Of a DNA stretch of 11,314 bases, positions 7,068 through 11,314 are shown piece by piece (positions within the stretch are counted from its first letter, which is position 1; the number at the start of each line of letters is the position of its first letter). This DNA is from an archaeon (lineage in GTDB: Archaea; EX4484-52; B79-G9). The DNA is taken from NCBI GenBank assembly GCA_013139905.1, contig WSZW01000064.1, positions 1-11,314 of the forward strand, given 5' to 3'. The notes below the pieces were generated by a model, which worked only from the letters and a program-made list of their open reading frames with translations, was not told the DNA's origin and did no database searches. A program made the position numbers and the translations under genes.

Positions 7068-8687
7068 ATGAAGAAAATAATTTTATGTTTGACAAGTTTG
7101 GTTTTGGTTTTTGTTATGATTGGAACTGTTAATGCGGTGGAAACAATTTATGTTGATGATGATTGCGGAACAATACAAAATGGAATACAAAGTAATCCGT
7201 ATTGTACAATTAATGATGCACTTGTTGTTGCAAACGATGGTGATACGATTATTGTTGCGGCAGGAACTTATGATGAACAAATTTTAATTGATGGTGTAAA
7301 TATATTTTTGATAGCAAATGAAGGTGCAATAATTAAGCCAACTTCATGTGTTGAGAATCCTACTAAAAAACATATAATTCAGATTTATAATTCTATATCA
7401 ACAGTTGATGGATTTATAATAGATGCTAATTATGATATTTCAGGTTGTCTTGATGGAATATATGCAAAAGGAGGACTTGATGGTTATGGTTCTGTTGATC
7501 TTATTATTATCAATAACGATGTTTATGACTATGGCAAGAACGGAATTACCGTCAATGGAGCAGAAGCGACAGCTGTTATTGAAGATAATATTGTAACTGG
7601 TAGAGGTGTTCTTACTGTTGGAGATTATGCACAGAATGGAATTCAATTTGGATATGGTGCAATTGGCATAATTACAGGAAATACAATAAGTGATAATTAC
7701 TATGATGGTTATTGGGCAGGTACAGGTATTTTGTTGTATAATGTTAACCAAAAGACTTTAAATTTACCAGTACCCATTCTTAAAGCAGACAACATATTTA
7801 GTGATAACGAATTTGATGTCAAGCTTATTTACTGGAATTATTATAATCAAGGTGGTCCGTTGGAAACTGTTGAGATTGTTGCAGCATCGGATCAACCACC
7901 CCAACCTCAAACGAGAGAAAGAACGGGAGAAAAAATAGGTGAACCTGATGGACACCAAAGGCAGAATAGACCAGGTGAGGGATGGGAAAATGAGAATGAT
8001 CTTTTAGAAAATGCAGTAGAGGTTTCTCCGGGTGTTTTTTATATTGGAGAATCAATGGATAAAGGACAAGTTGTAGAAGGGTATGCTTTTGTTCATTATA
8101 TGAAACCTGCTGCCAGTTCCAAGCCGATATGGGATGACACCGTAGAATTCTATAAGTTTATGTTTGGCGGAATAAAGTGGACCGATATGATGACATATGA
8201 AGTGAATACTGATTACAGTGGTTTGGATCCTAGTGAAGTAATGACTATTTTAGGAGATAGTTTAAATACCTGGGACGGACAAACATCATTTGAGCTTTTT
8301 AATGAACCAATTAATCTAATGACTATGCAGAATCCGGGAGAAAATGATGGTCATAATATAGTAGTATGGAGTGATTTGGGTAGTGGTGGAATTATTGCAT
8401 ATAATTCTTTATGGTTTAATAAAGCAATGAACGTGATAATAGATTCAGATGTGGTTTTTAATACACAATATATTTGGGATGATTGTGTTGAGGGTGTAGA
8501 TTGTTCAAACAAAATGGATTTGCAAAATATTGCGACCCATGAATTTGGGCATAATGGACTGAATGATTTGTATATGCCAAAAAGTGTAGAATTGACAATG
8601 CATGGATATAGCAGTTTCGGGGAGAATAAAAAGCGAAATTTAGGAATTGGCGATATTTTAGGTATACAGGAATTATACGGGGAATAA
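7068..8687 (+). CDS. exported beta-helix/metzincin-type zinc metalloprotease fusion
   Basis: Predicted secreted zinc endopeptidase, 539 residues. Signal peptide 1-23 (MKKIILCLTSLVLVFVMIGT...NA); N-terminal NosD/DUF1565-like beta-helix about 25-270 (starting ETIYVDDDCGTIQNGI); charged Pro/Gln/Glu-rich linker 275-312; C-terminal domain about 318-539. The active site is HEFGH (491-495) with D500 in GLNDLY as likely third zinc ligand, a Met-turn candidate M511 (LTMHGY), and a closing LGIGDILGIQELYG typical of matrixin-like archaeal proteases. The spacing is odd: family members read HExxHxxGLxDLY, while here the sequence is HEFGHNGLNDLY, one residue short between the second His and Gly. This could be a real shortening or could weaken zinc binding. 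ATG 7068 is chosen over GTG 7062 because the SD AAAGGAG is 9 bases away rather than 3. Divergent to the subtilisin, it probably shares its control region. Fusion of beta-helix and protease suggests targeting to a surface polymer, which is inference. Confidence 0.85.
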   Translation: MKKIILCLTSLVLVFVMIGTVNAVETIYVDDDCGTIQNGIQSNPYCTINDALVVANDGDTIIVAAGTYDEQILIDGVNIFLIANEGAIIKPTSCVENPTKKHIIQIYNSISTVDGFIIDANYDISGCLDGIYAKGGLDGYGSVDLIIINNDVYDYGKNGITVNGAEATAVIEDNIVTGRGVLTVGDYAQNGIQFGYGAIGIITGNTISDNYYDGYWAGTGILLYNVNQKTLNLPVPILKADNIFSDNEFDVKLIYWNYYNQGGPLETVEIVAASDQPPQPQTRERTGEKIGEPDGHQRQNRPGEGWENENDLLENAVEVSPGVFYIGESMDKGQVVEGYAFVHYMKPAASSKPIWDDTVEFYKFMFGGIKWTDMMTYEVNTDYSGLDPSEVMTILGDSLNTWDGQTSFELFNEPINLMTMQNPGENDGHNIVVWSDLGSGGIIAYNSLWFNKAMNVIIDSDVVFNTQYIWDDCVEGVDCSNKMDLQNIATHEFGHNGLNDLYMPKSVELTMHGYSSFGENKKRNLGIGDILGIQELYGE

Positions 8688-8708
8688 ATTTCCCTTTTTC
8701 TTCTTTTT
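8679..8708 (+). terminator. intrinsic-type terminator overlapping the metalloprotease stop codon
   Basis: GGGAA (8680-8684) and TTCCC (8690-8694) form a stem that includes the last codons and encloses the TAA stop, followed by TTTTTCTTCTTTTTTT. It uses the same GGGGAA/TTCCC stem type as the terminator of the divergent subtilisin gene. The convergent nuclease gene ends at 8709, so the 21-bp gap is filled by the T tract. Confidence 0.6.
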
Positions 8709-9800
8709 TTATTTAATCATTCGATCTAGTATTCCGTGTGCATTAATTGAGGATACACTAGTTAAAATTTTATTTCTTATTGGATTTTTTGCAGCGGATG
8801 CCATGAATAATACGCGATAGTGTTCTATTTCATTGTATCTTACTCGTGCAAGTCGGTCTACGTCAATGAGTGCGTATGGGTATCCGGGGAACGATATATC
8901 ATTAGAGTTTTTTGCAATTGCATTAATTGTTGTGTTTGCATATTGTTTTTGGTTTTTTAGAATTTCAAATCTAAATGTGTGTTTTGAGTTTTCATTAAGT
9001 TTTACAAAATACATTTCTGCTTTGTGGTTTTGATGTTCTATGTCGCATACTGGGTGATAAACCCAAGTTTTGTGGTTTGTATTTTTTGAAAGATTTGTAA
9101 TTTCTTCTGCGAGACTTGCTGCGGTATCGGTTAAAAGTGTTGTTGTTTTTGAAAGTCCGCATACTATGATGTTTTTTTTCATGGCTTTTGTGAATAGGGG
9201 GTCGGAATATTTGTTTTCTCCGATGATTCTTGTTTGAAGTGAGCCGTCTTTGATGATTATGTCGTTATTAGTTAATGTGTCTGTTAGTTTTTCTAATAGT
9301 AACCATTCTAAAAAACATCTTGTGACTGAGCCCATTGTGGTGAGGTCTGCTTTTTTTTGATTTGATGATATTGTGGGGTCAAAGGAATTAAATTCGAATG
9401 TTTTTATTTTTTTTGAAAATTCTTCGTGTTTTTGATTGAGCGGAAAAAGATTGGTTGTGTAAATAATATTTTTATTTTGATCTATTGCGGAAGTTGTTAG
9501 ACATAAAAATGTCATGATATTGTCAAATGGCAGTTTTATTTTTTTGTTGTTTTTGTATGTGTTTGCGGCTACGCGGATTAGTGATAGTGAAAAATTAGGA
9601 GCTGATATTATTTCTATGTTTCCGCCGTCAACGGCGGCAATTGTGTGGTTGTGGGTGTGTGATTGTATTTCATTAAAATTATTTATGTCTAGAATGTGTG
9701 ATGTATATCTTTTGTCTGTAAAATATGGATATTTTGATTTGTTTTTGTTTATTTCAGAATTTGCGAGTGTTTCTATTACGCTATTTATTGCATGATTCAT
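8709..9800 (-). CDS. nurA: NurA-domain 5'-3' nuclease
   Basis: NurA nucleases, with the HerA translocase, resect DNA ends in archaeal double-strand break repair. This 363-residue protein shows the family pattern: an N-terminal AAVDGGN (Asp58, metal-ligand candidate), a central helix with RCFLEWLLLEKL (Glu165/Glu170), IIIKDGSLQ (Asp185), GLSKTT (215-220), and the C-terminal block GYPYALIDVDRLARV (306-320) followed by SINAHGILDRMI (351-362), corresponding to the NAH.ILD end of NurA proteins. No signal peptide or membrane helix. An SD-like AAAGGT lies 7 bases before ATG 9800. herA, often adjacent in archaea, is not in this window. The coding strand is A/C-rich, as for hef and the exchanger gene. 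Family assignment is by motif recognition only, and catalytic residue numbers are approximate homologues. Confidence 0.8.
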   Translation of the reverse strand: MNHAINSVIETLANSEINKNKSKYPYFTDKRYTSHILDINNFNEIQSHTHNHTIAAVDGGNIEIISAPNFSLSLIRVAANTYKNNKKIKLPFDNIMTFLCLTTSAIDQNKNIIYTTNLFPLNQKHEEFSKKIKTFEFNSFDPTISSNQKKADLTTMGSVTRCFLEWLLLEKLTDTLTNNDIIIKDGSLQTRIIGENKYSDPLFTKAMKKNIIVCGLSKTTTLLTDTAASLAEEITNLSKNTNHKTWVYHPVCDIEHQNHKAEMYFVKLNENSKHTFRFEILKNQKQYANTTINAIAKNSNDISFPGYPYALIDVDRLARVRYNEIEHYRVLFMASAAKNPIRNKILTSVSSINAHGILDRMIK

Positions 9801-9905
9801 AAATATTACCTTTTTGGTGTTTATTGTTGGAATGTATTTTTTTATTGGTTTTGTATTTTATTAATTTTGTTGAGTTTGGTTTTTAGTTACGACCTAACAG
9901 TGATA

Positions 9906-9951
9906 TTTATAAAGATTTAAAGTCTATTTAGTAACTAGTATTTAGTAATAA
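9906..9951 (-). promoter_or_regulatory. candidate nurA promoter with direct repeats
   Basis: TTTATAAA (9906-9913) can serve as TATA box for the leftward nuclease gene, with start near 9882 and a leader of about 80 bases. Just upstream, TATTTAGTAA occurs twice (9925-9934 and 9939-9948, 14 bp apart), lying between this box and the rightward promoter of the 36-residue gene, so either gene could be controlled through it. Confidence 0.4.
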
Positions 9952-9960
9952 CTATGATGC

Positions 9961-9968
9961 TATAAATT
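9961..9968 (+). promoter_or_regulatory. TATA box of the 36-residue microgene
   Basis: TATAAATT (9961-9968) predicts a start near 9988-9992, only about 15 bases before ATG 10004. A GGTGGG (9992-9997) could act as a weak SD, 6 bases before the ATG. Confidence 0.45.
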
Positions 9969-10003
9969 AAAATAAGTAATATATGATATTTGGTGGGTTA
10001 ATT

Positions 10004-10114
10004 ATGACTATTGAACAATTAGAAAAAATGAAATTTATGGCAGCTGAGAGAAATAACTGGAAAGAAGTTGAAAGAATTAACAAGATGCTAGATTTTAATT
10101 TAAAAAATGTCTGA
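10004..10114 (+). CDS. 36-residue helical microprotein
   Basis: Small ORF with ATG at 10004 and TGA at 10112-10114. The protein starts MTIEQLEKMKF and continues with AAERNNWKEVERINKMLDF; it is charged, has no Cys or Pro, and would form one or two amphipathic helices separated near the NNW. It has its own TATA box and a weak SD. Codon use is purine-rich and varied, unlike random intergenic sequence here, and the composition (alternating hydrophobic and Glu/Lys/Arg residues) looks selected. A GC-rich hairpin follows 9 bases after the stop. The size and character fit a small helical binding or regulatory protein; no family is recognised. It is divergent from nurA, with possible shared control through the repeats at 9925-9951. 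Confidence 0.55.
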   Translation: MTIEQLEKMKFMAAERNNWKEVERINKMLDFNLKNV

Positions 10115-10123
10115 GAAAGAGCT

Positions 10124-10145
10124 CGGGCAACGTAGACGTTGCCCG
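10124..10145. terminator. GC-rich 10-bp perfect inverted repeat between convergent microgenes
   Basis: CGGGCAACGT (10124-10133) and ACGTTGCCCG (10136-10145) are exact inverted copies separated by two bases; as RNA the stem would be 9 bp with a 4-base loop. It is one of the most GC-rich stretches in the window. Rightwards it follows the 36-residue gene but has no T tract. Leftwards it follows the 30-residue gene and is followed by GAGCTCTTTCTCAGACATTTTTT. A bidirectional 3'-end structure is the simplest reading; a DNA-binding dyad is an alternative. Confidence 0.55.
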
Positions 10146-10178
10146 GAAAATACTTTGGGCTATTGTTTGAATTGAAAA

Positions 10179-10271
10179 CTATGTGCGCCAGATGTTTTCC
10201 ATGGCATTTTTTAATATTGTTTCATCTTTTCGTTTGATAAGTATATTACTCCACAAAGATATTTCGTTCAT
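10179..10271 (-). CDS. 30-residue microprotein with strong ribosome binding site
   Basis: Small ORF from ATG 10271 to TAG 10179. The SD is GGGAGGT (10284-10278), 6 bases before the ATG, the best SD-start combination in the window. The protein begins MNEISLWSNILIKRKDE and ends AMENIWRT; it has two Trp, no Cys or Pro, and could form an amphipathic helix with a basic patch (KRK, residues 13-15). No family is recognised. It lies downstream of the exchanger gene on the same strand (189-bp gap) but has a candidate promoter of its own with a CTATCGGCAC element. A GC-rich hairpin lies about 35 bases after the stop. Chance cannot be excluded for 30 codons; the SD is the main support. Confidence 0.5.
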   Translation of the reverse strand: MNEISLWSNILIKRKDETILKNAMENIWRT

Positions 10272-10374
10272 GTGTATACCTCCCTTAAATAAGCGTGTGA
10301 GGGGTTCTTTTTTGGCATAGTGCCTTTGAAGCCCTTCGCGCTTTATTTTTCTAAAAGTAAGTTTCGTATCTTTG
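10272..10374 (-). promoter_or_regulatory. leader region of the 30-residue microgene
   Basis: If transcription starts about 25 bases after the TATA-like box at 10382-10375, the mRNA has a leader of about 80 bases before ATG 10271. It contains small inverted elements: GGCA-CTA-TGCC (10325-10315) and GAAGGGCTTC (10337-10328), and is richer in G+C than the surrounding DNA. CTTATTTAAGG (10291-10281) is an alternative TATA box that would give a leaderless start. No tRNA or known riboswitch is recognised. Confidence 0.3.
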
Positions 10375-10429
10375 CATATAAAGAAGATTAAAGGCTTATG
10401 TGCCGATAGTTGTGATTTTGTGCCGTTAG
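10375..10429 (-). promoter_or_regulatory. TATA box with two tandem CTAWCGGCAC elements
   Basis: On the minus strand the order is CTAACGGCAC (10429-10420), CTATCGGCAC (10409-10400), then TTTATATG (10382-10375). The two 10-mers differ at one base and lie exactly 20 bp apart, about two helical turns, on the same face of the DNA. The second is identical to the element upstream of hef. This layout looks like an activator or repressor site upstream of a TATA box. Confidence 0.45.
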
Positions 10430-10460
10430 ATTTGCTTTGTTGTTATTTTTTTATTTGTTT

Positions 10461-10474
10461 TTATCCGCGGATAA
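10461..10474. repeat. 14-bp perfect palindrome at the end of the exchanger gene
   Basis: TTATCCGCGGATAA is its own reverse complement and includes the TAA stop and the last three codons. Its CCGCGG core contrasts with the AT-rich surroundings. A hairpin would need to sacrifice the central pairs for a loop, and no T tract follows on the minus strand, so a DNA site or chance is more likely than a terminator. Confidence 0.4.
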
Positions 10475-11314
10475 GAATGAATCCAAGATAAATTGCATAT
10501 ATTAATAGAAGCAAGAGTCCTTCTTTTTTTTCTATGGTGTTTCGTTTTTTGCCTAGAAGCATTACGGCAAATACCAGTATGCTTGCTGATGCCAGAACAA
10601 GAATGTCTGTGTTTAGTTTTGTGGAATATTCTATTGGGTTTATTGTTGCACTGGTTCCTAAAACAAAAAAGATATTAAATATATTTGATCCTATTGCTGT
10701 TCCAATTGCCAGGTGTATGTTTTTTTTGTATGCTGCCATAATGGATGTTATAATTTCGGGTAATGAGGTTCCAAAAGCGATTACTGTAAGGCTTATTAAT
10801 ACTTCGCTGATTCCTATATTTTTAGCAATTATTATTGCATTTGTAATTATCCAATCTCCGCCTATAGTAAGTCCTATAAGGCCTAGTATGATTAATAGTA
10901 TTGATGCTATGATGCTTTTGTCTTTTGCAATTGGGTCGTGTTTGAATCCGTTTTTGGCGTTTCTTATGACGTAATACATGAATATTGCAAAAAATGAAAT
11001 GAGTATGAGTCCGTCAATTCTAGAAAGTATTGATGTTGTGGCGTTGTCTATTAATACATCGTTTGCAAGTATTCCAAGAACCAGAACGGATAAAAAGTGC
11101 ATCGGGGTTTCTTTCCACAATGTTTCGTTTTCTATTTTTAGTGGTAATAATAATGCGCATATGCCAAATATGATTAAAATGTTTGCGATGTTGCTTCCAA
11201 GAATGTTTCCAATTGCTATGTCTGTGGCACCTTTCAGACTTGCTGTGATATTTACGACTAATTCTGGTGCGCTCGTACCAAAAGCAACAACTGTAAGTCC
11301 TATTACCATGTCTG
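10461..11314 (-). CDS. CaCA-family sodium/calcium exchanger, 5' truncated by window edge
   Basis: Membrane antiporter of the Ca2+/cation antiporter family (YrbG-like), exchanging Na+ or H+ for Ca2+ across the cytoplasmic membrane. Both family signature alpha-repeats are visible: VIGLTVVAFGTSAPEL with AIGNILGSNIANI, and LISLTVIAFGTSLPEI with AIGTAIGSNIFNI; their acidic residues (GTSAPE and GTSLPE) line the ion path. About ten hydrophobic segments remain, with a basic cytoplasmic loop (RNAKNGFKHDPIAKDKS) between the halves. The frame stays open to the window end (Asp precedes the Met at 11309-11307), so that Met is internal and about 30-40 N-terminal residues lie outside. Compared with the usual 300-330 residues, the 282 seen plus these give a normal length. 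The C terminus is ILIRG; the last codons form a 14-bp palindrome. The ion specificity (Na+, K+ or H+) cannot be told from the sequence. Confidence 0.93.
   Translation of the reverse strand, partial: DMVIGLTVVAFGTSAPELVVNITASLKGATDIAIGNILGSNIANILIIFGICALLLPLKIENETLWKETPMHFLSVLVLGILANDVLIDNATTSILSRIDGLILISFFAIFMYYVIRNAKNGFKHDPIAKDKSIIASILLIILGLIGLTIGGDWIITNAIIIAKNIGISEVLISLTVIAFGTSLPEIITSIMAAYKKNIHLAIGTAIGSNIFNIFFVLGTSATINPIEYSTKLNTDILVLASASILVFAVMLLGKKRNTIEKKEGLLLLLIYAIYLGFILIRG

Noticed and set aside
10272..10374. tRNA or known riboswitch in the GC-richer intergenic stretch
   Set aside because: No cloverleaf, T-loop or acceptor pairing could be found, and no riboswitch class is recognisable.
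10534..10974. Open frame of 146 codons on the + strand
   Set aside because: Antisense to the exchanger gene; its hydrophobic stretches mirror the membrane helices of the real protein.

Overview
This window reads as AT-rich chromosomal DNA (roughly 30% G+C by eye, not counted) from an archaeon. The evidence is an archaeal Hef/FANCM-type repair helicase, a NurA-type nuclease, TATA-box promoters, and Asn-rich surface proteins full of N-X-S/T sequons. The secreted-protein style (NosD-like beta-helices, a CGDGxC cysteine module, a C-terminal 'HEFGH...LGIGDILGIQELYG' metzincin) recalls DPANN archaea such as Woesearchaeota or Pacearchaeota. That placement is inference, since no rRNA or other marker gene is present. 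Several genes have good Shine-Dalgarno (SD) sites, and some ends carry hairpin plus T-tract structures.

Layout. 1-533 (-): N-terminal third of a Hef helicase, cut by the left edge. 534-754: divergent promoter region. 755-4741 (+): a very large cell-surface protein with signal peptide, Ig-like region, long parallel beta-helix with 14 consecutive repeats of exactly 25 residues, helical stalk, one membrane helix and an acidic cytoplasmic tail. 4821-5357 (+): a 178-residue cytoplasmic protein I do not recognise. 5358-5558: an orphan strong SD sequence, then two back-to-back hairpin terminators. 5559-6776 (-) and 7068-8687 (+): a divergent pair of exported proteases, a subtilisin with propeptide and a beta-helix/metzincin fusion, sharing a 291-bp promoter region. 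8709-9800 (-): NurA-domain nuclease. 10004-10114 (+) and 10179-10271 (-): two convergent microgenes (36 and 30 residues) separated by a GC-rich hairpin. 10461-11314 (-): a CaCA-family Na+/Ca2+ exchanger, cut by the right edge.

How it fits together. The middle (755-8687) is an envelope block: a membrane-anchored adhesin-like beta-helix, an exported subtilisin and an exported metalloprotease that itself carries a beta-helix. The proteases may process or degrade surface proteins, or act on a partner cell; the sequence does not decide. The flanks are housekeeping: repair (Hef, NurA) and ion transport. Two observations stand out. The 10-mer CTATCGGCAC lies just upstream of the candidate TATA boxes of both hef and the 30-residue microgene, in the same orientation, with a near-copy 20 bp further upstream at the microgene, so a small regulon is possible. 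Base composition also splits the window: the flanking genes are T/G-rich on the + strand whichever way they are read, while the protease pair is not, which would fit later acquisition of that pair.
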